From: Candidatus Phytoplasma pruni
GTDB lineage: Bacteria; Bacillota_I; Bacilli_A; Acholeplasmatales; Acholeplasmataceae
Assembly (NCBI RefSeq): GCF_013391955.1
Contig: NZ_JABUOH010000023.1
Span: forward strand, 1-41,363
Direction of reading: 5' to 3'
DNA length: 41,363 bases
How positions within the stretch are numbered: position 1 is the first letter of the stretch; every line of letters begins with the position of its first letter. The position numbers were made by a program, and so were the translations under genes. Under the pieces are notes generated by a model. The model was not told the DNA's origin. It did no database searches and was given only the letters and a program-made list of their open reading frames with translations. This document shows, piece by piece, positions 7,822-16,715 of the stretch.

Positions 7822-8201
7822 TTAAGTGAATTATATTTATTTGTTTGTAAAAAAGTTTTTAAATTTTTCCTAATTTTTAATGATTATTAAAACTCTTAAA
7901 TAGGTAGTTAATGAAATCTTATTATAATATTAGTTTTTAAAACCTTAAGACCGATAAAATAACGTATTTATCTTATATTTTGCATGAACGAAAACTTTTA
8001 TCTTTTTTTTAGTTTGATTTTCTTTTTTATCTATTTATGCCTTATTTTAATAATTATTGATAAAATGATTCTTTTCCATGGAAACATTATAATTTGATTT
8101 GAATAAAAAAATATGATTTGATGATTTTGTTAAGATTCTGACAAAGAATTAAAAAAATTTTTAAAATATTAATAATTATTTTATTGGTGGGAGCTAAAAA
8201 A

Positions 8202-9596
8202 ATGTGTTCTGTTAAAGATATTTATACCGATTACGCTCTTTATTTAAATAAAAAGATCGCCATTAATGGTTGGCTAAAAAACGGTCGTTTTCAAAAAAAA
8301 TTTGTTTTTATCGATTTAAATGATGGCACTTATGTAGACGATTTACAAATAGTTTTAAAAGAATCTGAAGGAATCGACTTAAACGCGCTTAAAGATTATT
8401 TGACGATAGGAACGGCTGTTAAAGTGGAAGGCGTTTTAGTCGCTACTCCGCAAGCTAAAAAACCTTTTGAATTGTTAGCTTCTCAAGTACATATTTTAGG
8501 CAATAGTTCTTCTGATTATCCTATTCAACCTAAAAAACATTCTAAAGAGTTTTTGCGCACAGTGGCTCATCTCAGATTAAGAACTAATCTTTTTGGGGTA
8601 GTTTTTCGCCTTCGTAACACAGTTTCTATGGCTATTCATCATTTTTTTCAACAAGAAGGCTTTATTAACGTGCATACACCGATCTTAACTGGTAGTGATG
8701 GCGAAGGAGCAGGTCAATTATTTCAAGTGACGACCTTGGATTTAAATAAAATCCCTTTAAATGCTAATAAACAAATTGATTATAAACAAGATTTTTTCGG
8801 ACAACCGGCTTATTTAACTGTAACGGGTCAATTAGAAGCTGAAGCTTTCGCGACCGCTTTTAGTAAAGTTTATACTTTTTCCCCTACTTTTAGAGCGGAA
8901 AATTCTCATACTCAACGTCATATGTCTGAATTTTGGATGGTAGAGCCAGAAATGGCTTTTTATGATTTAGGACAGAATATCAAAATGGCTCAAAAAATGC
9001 TCCAAAGCGTGATTTCTTATTCTTTAGAAAAGAGTCGAAAAGATTTTGAATTTTTAGATCAAAACGTCGAAAACGGTTTAATTCAAAGATTAACCGCTAT
9101 AGCTAATTTGGAAAAATTTCCCCAAATAACGTACGAAGAAGCAATTAATCTTTTATTAAAAAGTGAAGTAAATTTTGAACAAAAACCTTTTTATGGTGGA
9201 GATTTAGCCACAGAACATGAAAAATATTTAACAGATACGGTTTTTAAAGCGCCTGTTTTTGTGATTAATTGGCCTAAAGAAATTAAAGCTTTTTACATGA
9301 AAAATAATCCTGATAATAAAACAGTGGCTGCTATGGATCTTTTAGTCCCTAAAGTAGGCGAATTAATTGGCGGTTCACAAAGAGAAGAAAACTTAGAAGT
9401 TTTACAAGCTAAAATAAAAGCTTTTAATATTTCTCAACAAGACTTAGAATGGTATTTAGATCTACGTCGTTTCGGCACATGCGTTCATTCTGGTTTCGGC
9501 TTAGGTTTTGAAAGACTAATGCTTTATTTAACTGGTTTAGACAATGTTCGAGATGTCATCGCTTTTCCAAGAGTACCGAATAATATTTCTTTTTAA
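8202..9596 (+). CDS. asnS: asparaginyl-tRNA synthetase
   Basis: A class II enzyme of 464 residues that charges tRNA-Asn. The N-terminal OB anticodon-binding domain spans about 10-105. Motif 2 is FRAENSHTQRHMSEFW, with the Glu-Asn of the AsnRS/AspRS group. The C-terminal motif 3 region is GFGLGFERLMLYLTG, and GGSQRE precedes it. The frame is open back to a TTG at 8184. I choose the ATG at 8202 because GGTGGGAG lies 8 bases upstream of it and would fall inside the longer version. It stands 47 bases before the ABC transporter genes with no terminator, so they may share transcripts. Confidence 0.95.
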   Translation: MCSVKDIYTDYALYLNKKIAINGWLKNGRFQKKFVFIDLNDGTYVDDLQIVLKESEGIDLNALKDYLTIGTAVKVEGVLVATPQAKKPFELLASQVHILGNSSSDYPIQPKKHSKEFLRTVAHLRLRTNLFGVVFRLRNTVSMAIHHFFQQEGFINVHTPILTGSDGEGAGQLFQVTTLDLNKIPLNANKQIDYKQDFFGQPAYLTVTGQLEAEAFATAFSKVYTFSPTFRAENSHTQRHMSEFWMVEPEMAFYDLGQNIKMAQKMLQSVISYSLEKSRKDFEFLDQNVENGLIQRLTAIANLEKFPQITYEEAINLLLKSEVNFEQKPFYGGDLATEHEKYLTDTVFKAPVFVINWPKEIKAFYMKNNPDNKTVAAMDLLVPKVGELIGGSQREENLEVLQAKIKAFNISQQDLEWYLDLRRFGTCVHSGFGLGFERLMLYLTGLDNVRDVIAFPRVPNNISF

Positions 9597-9643
9597 CTTT
9601 AATAAAAACAAAATCAAAAAAAGGATACTAATATAAAACGATC

Positions 9644-10738
9644 ATGGGAATTATAATGAAAAATGTTTCCAAAATTTTTACAAATCAACAAACTAAAAAA
9701 CAAACTTATGCAATTAAGGACTTAAATTTAGAAATTAAAAAAGGCGAATTAGTGAGCCTTTTAGGACCTTCTGGTTGTGGTAAATCCACTATTCTTTATA
9801 TGATTGCTGGACTTTTAAAAGTGAACGAAGGGGAAATTTTTTTCGGAGATCAAAATGTGACCCATCTTCCTCCTGAAAAAAGAGGAGTAGGTTTGGTCTT
9901 TCAAAATTATTCCTTATACCCACATATGACAGTGAAACAAAATATTATGTTTCCTTTGCAAAATTTAAAAATGCCTAAAGAAAAAATACAAGAAGAAGTG
10001 GACAGAATAGCAGTTTTAACCTCTGTAGAAGAATATTTAGATAAAAAACCCGGCGAACTTTCTGGTGGCCAACAACAAAGAGTCGCGATCGCTCGTGCTT
10101 TGGTTAAAAACCCTAAAGTGCTTTTATTAGATGAGCCTTTATCCAATTTAGACACTAGATTACGCTTTAAAATGAGAGACGAAATCAGAAGAATACAGAA
10201 AAAGACCAAAATTACTGCTGTTTTTGTTACGCACGATCAAGAAGAAGCGATGTATATGAGTGATAAAATATATGTGATGAATAAAGGTTATATTCAACAA
10301 ACGGATGTTCCTAGAGAAATTTATAACAATCCTGCTAATTTATTTGTAGCCTCTTTCTTAGGCATTCCTCATATTAATATTTTTAACGGTACTATAGATA
10401 ATGGTGAGGTTAAAGTCGGTAATACCGTGCTTTTTAATAAACCAGAATTAAAAGGACAAAAAAAAGAAGTTCATGTAGCTATCAGACCAGAAGGTTATAT
10501 CTTAGATGAAAAAGGTGTTTTTGAAGTTCAAGGAATAGCGATTGAAAGTCTCGGCAGAGAAACCGTTTTATTGGCTAAAAAACCAGAATCTTTGCATAAA
10601 ATTTTTCAAATTATCATTCCTACTTATAAACAAAAAGAATTGAATTTCGCTAATATTAATAAAACCACCGTTCGTTTTAACATTATGGAACATAGATGTT
10701 TTGTTTTTGATAAAAATGATGGTAGTAGGATTTTATAA
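9644..10738 (+). CDS. ugpC: ABC importer ATPase, UgpC/MsmK type
   Basis: A 364-residue cytoplasmic ATPase energising the importer encoded by the next three genes. Walker A is GPSGCGKST at 41-49, the ABC signature LSGGQQQRVAIARAL is at about 139-153, Walker B LLLDEP at about 160-165 is followed by LSNLD, and the switch His is in VTHDQEEA. The extra C-terminal 120 residues form the TOBE/MalK-type regulatory domain (VAIRPEGY), which marks the carbohydrate/glycerol-phosphate importer family. The stop is immediately followed by the ATG of the first permease. AAGGA lies 17 bases before the ATG at 9644, which is far; Met5 (9656) is an alternative start. In phytoplasmas this system is usually called Ugp, but the substrate cannot be fixed from sequence. 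Confidence 0.88.
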   Translation: MGIIMKNVSKIFTNQQTKKQTYAIKDLNLEIKKGELVSLLGPSGCGKSTILYMIAGLLKVNEGEIFFGDQNVTHLPPEKRGVGLVFQNYSLYPHMTVKQNIMFPLQNLKMPKEKIQEEVDRIAVLTSVEEYLDKKPGELSGGQQQRVAIARALVKNPKVLLLDEPLSNLDTRLRFKMRDEIRRIQKKTKITAVFVTHDQEEAMYMSDKIYVMNKGYIQQTDVPREIYNNPANLFVASFLGIPHINIFNGTIDNGEVKVGNTVLFNKPELKGQKKEVHVAIRPEGYILDEKGVFEVQGIAIESLGRETVLLAKKPESLHKIFQIIIPTYKQKELNFANINKTTVRFNIMEHRCFVFDKNDGSRIL

Positions 10739-11668
10739 ATGTTAGAAATCGCAGGTCACAAACAAAATAAACATTGGTTTTATTTAGCTCCTACTTTAAT
10801 CGCTTTAACTCTATTTTCTTTTTATCCTTTAATCAAAAATATCATTATATCTTTTAACGGTAATTACCAAAAATTTAGCGATTCTTTTAGTCCTACGAAA
10901 TTATTAACTTTCGATAATTATGGCAAAGTTCTTAAAGATGTGGAGTTTCATCACTCTCTTAGAAATACTTTAGTTTTGGTTCTTGTCGCGGTTCCTATTT
11001 CTTTAAACTTTGCTTTAGCTATTGCTTTGGCTTTAAATAGTGTTTATAATCGTTATTTAAAAGATCTTTTTAAAACTTTTTTCTTTTTACCATTGTTGGC
11101 TAATACAGTTATTATGGGTATGATTTTTAGTTCCTTTTTTTACCACAATACCGTCCCTTCTATTGAAAAGCCAGAAGGTTTATTTAATAATTTTTTAGGT
11201 CTTTTTGGGGTGGAGCCTAAAAATTGGATTAATATTTCTGCTCCTTATACGAATAAAATGTTTGTTATTATTTTTTATAACGTATGGTACAGACTACCTT
11301 TTAAAATTTTTGTTTTCGTATTGGCTTTACAAGATATTAATAAATCTTATTATGATGCAGCTAAAATTGATGGAGCTTCCAAATGGCGTATTTTCACTAA
11401 AATAGTGTTACCTTTGTTGGCTCCCGTGCTTTTTTATCAATTTATTATTGAATTATTGACGATCATGAAAGAATATGAATCTGTTGTCGGAGTATTCGGT
11501 AAAAACACTGATTATAGAATTCAAACTATTGTGGGTTATATTTATTCTCAAATTAATAGTCCTAATTATGATTCTTATTCTAAAGGTGCAGCAGCGGCTG
11601 TTATATTATTGTTTTTTTCCGTTTTATTTACGACCATTAGTTTTATATTGCAAAAAAGAAAAAAATAA
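10739..11668 (+). CDS. ugpA: ABC importer permease, UgpA/MalF type
   Basis: A 309-residue inner permease with six predicted membrane segments (about 17-32, 78-102, 113-130, 175-195, 215-240 and 275-300). The cytoplasmic EAA loop that docks the ATPase is DAAKIDGASKWRIFTKIVLPLLAP, near residues 203-226. It begins on the base after the ATPase stop, so translation is tightly linked. With the ugpE partner it forms the transmembrane channel. Sugar or glycerol-3-phosphate is the likely cargo by family. Confidence 0.87.
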   Translation: MLEIAGHKQNKHWFYLAPTLIALTLFSFYPLIKNIIISFNGNYQKFSDSFSPTKLLTFDNYGKVLKDVEFHHSLRNTLVLVLVAVPISLNFALAIALALNSVYNRYLKDLFKTFFFLPLLANTVIMGMIFSSFFYHNTVPSIEKPEGLFNNFLGLFGVEPKNWINISAPYTNKMFVIIFYNVWYRLPFKIFVFVLALQDINKSYYDAAKIDGASKWRIFTKIVLPLLAPVLFYQFIIELLTIMKEYESVVGVFGKNTDYRIQTIVGYIYSQINSPNYDSYSKGAAAAVILLFFSVLFTTISFILQKRKK

Positions 11669-11700
11669 ATTATCGAAAGTAGATAGTGAAGAAAGAAAAA

Positions 11701-12615
11701 ATGAGTAAAATAAAATCTTTTTTTAAAAACGCATGGGAAAAGCTACAAAAATTCAAATTGAAGCACAAAATTAATTTTTTTTCCATTATGAAATTTAGTT
11801 TTTTGTTTGCAGTTCTTCTGTTTTTAACCTTCCCCTTTTATGTGATGGTTATCGCATCTTTCAAAGATAAACCCGATATTGACAACAATAACATTTTAAT
11901 GTTGCCTAAAGGTTGGAAATGGGAAAATTATCGAGAAGTTTTTTTAATAAAAAATTTTGACTTTATGAAATATTTTTATAACACTTTATTGATGGTTATT
12001 ATTTCTACCGTTTTAGGAACTTTATTCGCTGTTTTAGCAGCTTTCGCTTTGAGTATTTTGAATTTTCCTTTCAAAAAAACTATTGTCACTCTTTTATTTA
12101 TAGCGATGATGATTGCCAGCGAAACCTTAGTGTTAACCAATTTCCGTACTATGGCTAAATTAGGGATGATTGATACCGGTAAAGGTGCTTCCTTTCCTTT
12201 AGGAGTTACTTTTGCTATGGTATTACCTTATTTAGTTAACGTTGTTCACGTCTTTTTAATTATGCAGGCTTTTCAACGCGTTCCTAAAGAGTTGTATTAT
12301 ACTTCTAAAATAGATGGTACTACCGATTGGGAATACCTTTGGAAAATATTAATTCCTATCACTAAATCTTCGATTATTGTGACTGTTATTTTCAGAACAG
12401 TAGCGGCTTGGAATGCTTATTCTTGGCCAGAATTAATAGGAGGCGAATTGCTGACTAATATGATAAGAAAAACATTTGACGGAGAAAGCGGTATTGATAA
12501 GTTAAACGTACAAATGGCGGCTTCTGTTTTAATTAATTTACCATTATTATTAATTTTTATTTTAGCAAAAAAATACATTATATCTGGGGAAAATAAAAGT
12601 GGCATCAAAGGATAA
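11701..12615 (+). CDS. ugpE: ABC importer permease, UgpE/MalG type
   Basis: About 304 residues with a charged N-terminal tail and six membrane segments. The EAA-loop equivalent near residue 200 is TSKIDGTTDWEYLWKILIPITKS. It pairs with the preceding permease. The frame opens with a GTG at 11686; I prefer the ATG at 11701, which has AAGAAAG 5 bases upstream. The 3' end overlaps the binding-protein gene by 17 bases. Confidence 0.86.
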   Translation: MSKIKSFFKNAWEKLQKFKLKHKINFFSIMKFSFLFAVLLFLTFPFYVMVIASFKDKPDIDNNNILMLPKGWKWENYREVFLIKNFDFMKYFYNTLLMVIISTVLGTLFAVLAAFALSILNFPFKKTIVTLLFIAMMIASETLVLTNFRTMAKLGMIDTGKGASFPLGVTFAMVLPYLVNVVHVFLIMQAFQRVPKELYYTSKIDGTTDWEYLWKILIPITKSSIIVTVIFRTVAAWNAYSWPELIGGELLTNMIRKTFDGESGIDKLNVQMAASVLINLPLLLIFILAKKYIISGENKSGIKG

Positions 12616-14209
12616 TTTTAAAAAAAATAGTTTATTTATTGGTTTATTTTTTTTGTCAATCTTTACATTGATTTATGTTGCCAATTTGTTCGCTTCGCCT
12701 AAGGATAAAGAATTTTATAAAAAAGAATATGATGATTTGAAAGATTTTGTTGGGCAAAACTTTCAAAATGCAGAACAACAACAATCATATTTCAAGAATC
12801 CCGATAAAAAGGTTGAAATTGTTTTTTGGCATAATTTATACCCAGAAGAACAAGAGGTTTTAGATGAAGTTATTAAAAAATTTGAAAAGGTTTATCCGAG
12901 CATTAAAATTAAAGAAGTGAATAAATCAAACTGGGGTAATATCGCTAAAAGCGTAGCTAACGCATTGCCGGTTAATAAACAACCTAATTTAGTTTTTTCT
13001 TATCCGGATCATGTGGAGTTTTTTTCTAGATCTCATAAGGTAGTGCCTTTAGATATTTTTATGCAAGGTGAAGATAAAAAAATTGAAGATCAATTTTACA
13101 AAACTTATTTGAAAAAAAATCCTTTAAAAGAAGCATATGATGGAGGAGAACATTATTATAGTTTCCCTTTTAGCAAAACAACTGAAACACTTTTCTATAA
13201 TAAAGATATGTTTAAAACGCACCGCGATGCTTTAAATAAAGCTCTTGACAATGAAGAAGTTATCGATAAAGACGGTGTTATTTATGCAGGAGATTCATCA
13301 AAAGGCTTAACTTGGGAACAATTAAAAATTATTGCCGAAAAAATGAAAGAATTAGAAAAAAAGACAAACGGCTTTATTCCGATAGTGGTCGATAGTGAAG
13401 CCAATTTATTGATCACTGCTTTTCAACAATCAGGAATCGAATTTCCAAAAAGCCCAGAAGTGGCTAAAGATTTTTTAAAACAACCAGACGTTCAAAAAGT
13501 CATCAAATATTTTAAAAAAGAATTTTACAATAAAGGTTTGATGACAACTTCTAAAATGAACGGTGAACAAAAAGCTTTAGATATGTTTTATCAACAAAAA
13601 AGCAGCATTTTCATTTCTTCCACAAGAATGGTGCATAAAGTTCAAGAAGGTGAAATTAAAAACGTAGGTTTGTCAAAGATTCCTTTGATGAAAAGTGGAA
13701 CATATAGTGGAACATATAAAAACGTGATGCAAGGTGCTAATATCAATATGTTTTATTCTTCTGAAAAAGATGAAATGGTGGCTTCTTGGTTATTTTTAAA
13801 AACCTTAACTTCTAAAGACAACCTTATTGAATTGTTAAACGCCAAAGGCGGTTTAAACATCACAAGAGAAGATATTTTTACAGAAGTTGATAAGAAGATG
13901 AAAGGCGATAAGGATTCTAAAATAAAGGTGAAAGCGGACACTCTTCATTTCGATTCTTTAAAATACGCCTATGAAAATCAAAAAACAGACAATGAAAATA
14001 AAAACACAGACAAAGATGATAATAAAAAAGAAGAAGGCAAAATGTTTTTTGAAACACCTATTTTCCCTAATTCAACTTTTTTAAGAACCGTTTTAACCGA
14101 ATTATTTACTTATGTATTGGCTATTGATCAAAAAATATCAGGCGACCAATTGGATGAAGAAATCAAATCTTTATGCGAACAAGCAGCCAAAAGAATAGCG
14201 ACTAATTAA
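12599..14209 (+). CDS. ugpB: ABC importer substrate-binding protein, UgpB/MalE type
   Basis: A 536-residue extracellular binding protein starting at a GTG with GGGGA 9 bases upstream, inside the end of ugpE. An N-terminal membrane anchor (about 13-32) replaces the lipoprotein signal: there is no Cys. The SBP_bac_1 fold begins near residue 68 (IVFWHNLYPEEQEVLDEVI) and includes FPFSKTTETLFYNKDMFK near 180, a substrate-site region in this family. It is about 100 residues longer than typical family members, with an Asn/Asp/Lys-rich insert near 460-480. The last gene of the importer set; it should capture glycerol-3-phosphate or a sugar, but the ligand is inferred only from family and phytoplasma usage. 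Confidence 0.85.
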   Translation: MASKDNFKKNSLFIGLFFLSIFTLIYVANLFASPKDKEFYKKEYDDLKDFVGQNFQNAEQQQSYFKNPDKKVEIVFWHNLYPEEQEVLDEVIKKFEKVYPSIKIKEVNKSNWGNIAKSVANALPVNKQPNLVFSYPDHVEFFSRSHKVVPLDIFMQGEDKKIEDQFYKTYLKKNPLKEAYDGGEHYYSFPFSKTTETLFYNKDMFKTHRDALNKALDNEEVIDKDGVIYAGDSSKGLTWEQLKIIAEKMKELEKKTNGFIPIVVDSEANLLITAFQQSGIEFPKSPEVAKDFLKQPDVQKVIKYFKKEFYNKGLMTTSKMNGEQKALDMFYQQKSSIFISSTRMVHKVQEGEIKNVGLSKIPLMKSGTYSGTYKNVMQGANINMFYSSEKDEMVASWLFLKTLTSKDNLIELLNAKGGLNITREDIFTEVDKKMKGDKDSKIKVKADTLHFDSLKYAYENQKTDNENKNTDKDDNKKEEGKMFFETPIFPNSTFLRTVLTELFTYVLAIDQKISGDQLDEEIKSLCEQAAKRIATN

Positions 14210-14287
14210 GCTTATATAAAAAAAATTAATCATTAATGATTATTAATTACAAACAAAACAACAAAAAGAGAGGTATTCATAGACATC

Positions 14288-15250
14288 ATGGACTTTATTA
14301 AACAACAAATTATTAATTTTGATACCATTATCATTCACGGACATAAAAGACCGGACGGAGATTGTTACGGTGCTCAACTAGGTCTGAAAGATATTATTCA
14401 AGAAAACTATCCCGATAAAAAGGTTTATGTTGTGGGAGAGGTTAACCCTAAAATGGCTTTTTTAGGAGATATGGATGTTATCACAGATGAAACTTACCAA
14501 GGCGCTTTATCAATCGTGGTTGATTGTGGTAACGCTAATATTATTAGCGATCAAAGATATAAATTAGGTAAAATGGTGATCCGTATAGATCACCATTTAT
14601 TAGTGGAAGAATACGGCGATTACCAATGGGTAGAACCTCAATTCGCTTCTTGCTCTGAAATGATTTATGCTTTTAAAGAATATCACAACTATAAAATAAG
14701 CCTTAAAGGCGCGATGCCGATGTATGTAGGAATGGTAACTGATACCGGTAATTTCCGTTTCGATAGAGTAACCGATAAAACTTTACAAATGGCTTCAGAA
14801 TTATTGCAATTTGAATTTAACGCTTTTGAGATCGATAAAAAAATCAATATGCAAAGCTTACAAATGTTAAAATTAAAAGGTTATATTTGTGAAAATTTTA
14901 TCGCCGAAGATGGTTTAATTTATATTCAAATTTCACAAGAAATCATTAAAAAATTTAACTTTAGCATTAATGAAATTTTTTCTATCGTTAATATTTATAG
15001 TAATGTAACAGATTATCCTGTGTGGGCTTTTATCGTAGAGATGCCTGGGAAAGAATGGAAATTAAGTATCCGTTCTACCGGTCCTAAAATTAGCCATATT
15101 GTAAGTAAATTTGGCGGTGGCGGACATTTAAGAGCTTGTGGTGCTTTTGTGAAATCCCAAGATGATATTGATGAAATCATCAAATCATTAAAACAATCTA
15201 TCAAAGAGTTTAAACAAGAAGAAACCGTTAACATAAGTACGGAAAATTAA
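14288..15250 (+). CDS. nrnA: DHH phosphoesterase, NrnA/pAp phosphatase type
   Basis: A 320-residue soluble enzyme. The N-terminal DHH domain begins GHKRPDGDCYG (about 18-28) with the metal-binding Asp residues. VDCGN and IDHHL, the family's namesake motif, follow near 80-110. The DHHA1 domain closes with FGGGGHLRACGAFV near 273. NrnA-type enzymes degrade 2-5 nucleotide RNAs and dephosphorylate pAp; related proteins hydrolyse cyclic dinucleotides, so exact substrate choice is open. AGAGAGG lies about 14 bases before the ATG. It is followed 27 bases later by mnmE. Confidence 0.88.
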   Translation: MDFIKQQIINFDTIIIHGHKRPDGDCYGAQLGLKDIIQENYPDKKVYVVGEVNPKMAFLGDMDVITDETYQGALSIVVDCGNANIISDQRYKLGKMVIRIDHHLLVEEYGDYQWVEPQFASCSEMIYAFKEYHNYKISLKGAMPMYVGMVTDTGNFRFDRVTDKTLQMASELLQFEFNAFEIDKKINMQSLQMLKLKGYICENFIAEDGLIYIQISQEIIKKFNFSINEIFSIVNIYSNVTDYPVWAFIVEMPGKEWKLSIRSTGPKISHIVSKFGGGGHLRACGAFVKSQDDIDEIIKSLKQSIKEFKQEETVNISTEN

Positions 15251-15277
15251 AGAAATAAAACAAAGAGTGGTGAAGTC

Positions 15278-16648
15278 ATGTACGAAGAAACTATTGCTGC
15301 TATTTCCACCCCTTTAGGAACGGGTGGAATCAGCATTATCAGAATCAGCGGCGCTAAAGCGATCGAAAGTATAGACCAAATTTTTAAAAGCCCTAAAAAA
15401 CATTTTACCTTAAAAGAAGCTCCTTCTCATACCATTCATCATGGCTATATTTTAGACGATAAAAACGCTATTTTAGATGAGGTTTTAGTATCGGTTTTTA
15501 AAAAGCCTCATTCTTTCACTGGTGAGGATGTTATAGAAGTACATGGACATGGCGGCATTTTAATTACTCAACTTTTATTGGAAAGAATTTTATCCTTAAA
15601 CATTAGAATAGCCGAACCGGGCGAGTTTAGTAAAAAAGCCTTTTTAAACGGTAAAATTGATTTAATCCAAGCAGAATCTATTATGGATTTAATTCATGCT
15701 CAAAACGAAAATGCTGTTAAATTGTCGCATCTAGGTTTGCAAAAAAAAACCTCTGAACTGATAGAAAACCTCAGTAAAGGCATTTTAAGCTTAATCGGTA
15801 AAATTGAAGTTAATATTGATTATCCTGAATATGAAGATATTCAAATGATGACTAATGATATTATTTTACCAGAAGTTCATCGTTTAATTAACAGTATGCA
15901 AGATATTTTAGATCATTCTGTCACAACGCGTTTTTTAAAAGAAGGGATTAAGACTTTAATTATCGGTAAACCTAATGTGGGTAAATCTAGTTTATTAAAC
16001 GCTATTTTAGACGAAAAAAGAGCGATTGTTTCAGATATTGCCGGAACTACTAGAGATTTTTTAGATGTACATGTTAATATTAAAGGCGTTTCTTTGAATT
16101 TAATTGATACCGCAGGCATTAGAGAGACTGATGATCCTTTAGAAAAAATGGGCGTTTTACTGTCTAAAAAATTCTTAAAAGAGGCGGAATTGGTTTTATT
16201 ATTATTAGATCAAAGTCGTCCTTTAGATCAAGAAGATAAAGAATTGCTAGAAATGACTAAAAACCATCCACGCATTTTAATCGGTAGTAAAGCTGATTTG
16301 CCTGCTAAAATGGATGCTTCTTTTTTAGAAGAAGAAATGGTTTTAATTTCTAATGTTACTAAAGAGGGAATTAATCACCTCAAAGATAAAATTTTAAAAA
16401 CTTTTCAATTAGACCTGATTGAAGAAAAAAACTTTAATTATTTATCTAATTCAAGACATATCCAACAAATGAAAAAGGCTTTACAAGCTTTAAAAAACGT
16501 TATTATAGATATTGATCAACAAATTCCGATAGATATTCATATTATTTCTTTAAAAGAAGCTTATGAAGCTTTAGGAACTATTGTAGGCAACAATATTAAC
16601 GAAACCTTAATGGATGAATTATTTTCTAATTTTTGTTTAGGAAAATAG
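15278..16648 (+). CDS. mnmE: tRNA modification GTPase MnmE
   Basis: A 456-residue GTPase that, with MnmG, modifies U34 in the wobble position of certain tRNAs. The N-terminal formyl-folate-binding domain opens ETIAAISTPLGTGGISIIRI. The G domain has GKPNVGKSSL (about 229-238), the G2 region AGTTRDF, DTAG (about 276) and GSKAD (about 334). The protein ends in CLGK, the family's conserved C-terminal Cys-x-Gly-Lys. Full length. Confidence 0.96.
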   Translation: MYEETIAAISTPLGTGGISIIRISGAKAIESIDQIFKSPKKHFTLKEAPSHTIHHGYILDDKNAILDEVLVSVFKKPHSFTGEDVIEVHGHGGILITQLLLERILSLNIRIAEPGEFSKKAFLNGKIDLIQAESIMDLIHAQNENAVKLSHLGLQKKTSELIENLSKGILSLIGKIEVNIDYPEYEDIQMMTNDIILPEVHRLINSMQDILDHSVTTRFLKEGIKTLIIGKPNVGKSSLLNAILDEKRAIVSDIAGTTRDFLDVHVNIKGVSLNLIDTAGIRETDDPLEKMGVLLSKKFLKEAELVLLLLDQSRPLDQEDKELLEMTKNHPRILIGSKADLPAKMDASFLEEEMVLISNVTKEGINHLKDKILKTFQLDLIEEKNFNYLSNSRHIQQMKKALQALKNVIIDIDQQIPIDIHIISLKEAYEALGTIVGNNINETLMDELFSNFCLGK

Positions 16649-16670
16649 TTCTTTTAAACAGGTTTTTATG

Positions 16671-16676
16671 TATAAT
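16671..16676 (+). promoter_or_regulatory. possible thrS promoter
   Basis: TATAAT preceded by TTTTTATG, 40 bases before the thrS start in a 67-base gap. There is no convincing -35. It may allow thrS expression apart from mnmE. Confidence 0.4.
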
Positions 16677-16715
16677 TTATAGTATTGAAGAAAAGAAAGG
16701 ACTAGATTTAGCTTT

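Larger units (their letters stand above)
7455..8183. other. divergent intergenic region before asnS
   Basis: About 730 AT-rich bases separate the minus-strand DUF2963 gene from asnS. It carries the promoter of the former (7561-7566) and a strong promoter pointing to asnS (7792-7821). The 360 bases between the second promoter and asnS hold no ORF with a ribosome site, no T-box sequence and no clear terminator. Confidence 0.5.

Noticed and set aside
7822-8201. T-box riboswitch in the asnS leader
   Set aside because: The conserved T-box core (AGGGTGGNACC) and a matching terminator are not present.
9907-10209. Antisense ORF within the ABC ATPase gene
   Set aside because: Shadow of the conserved ATPase frame on the other strand.
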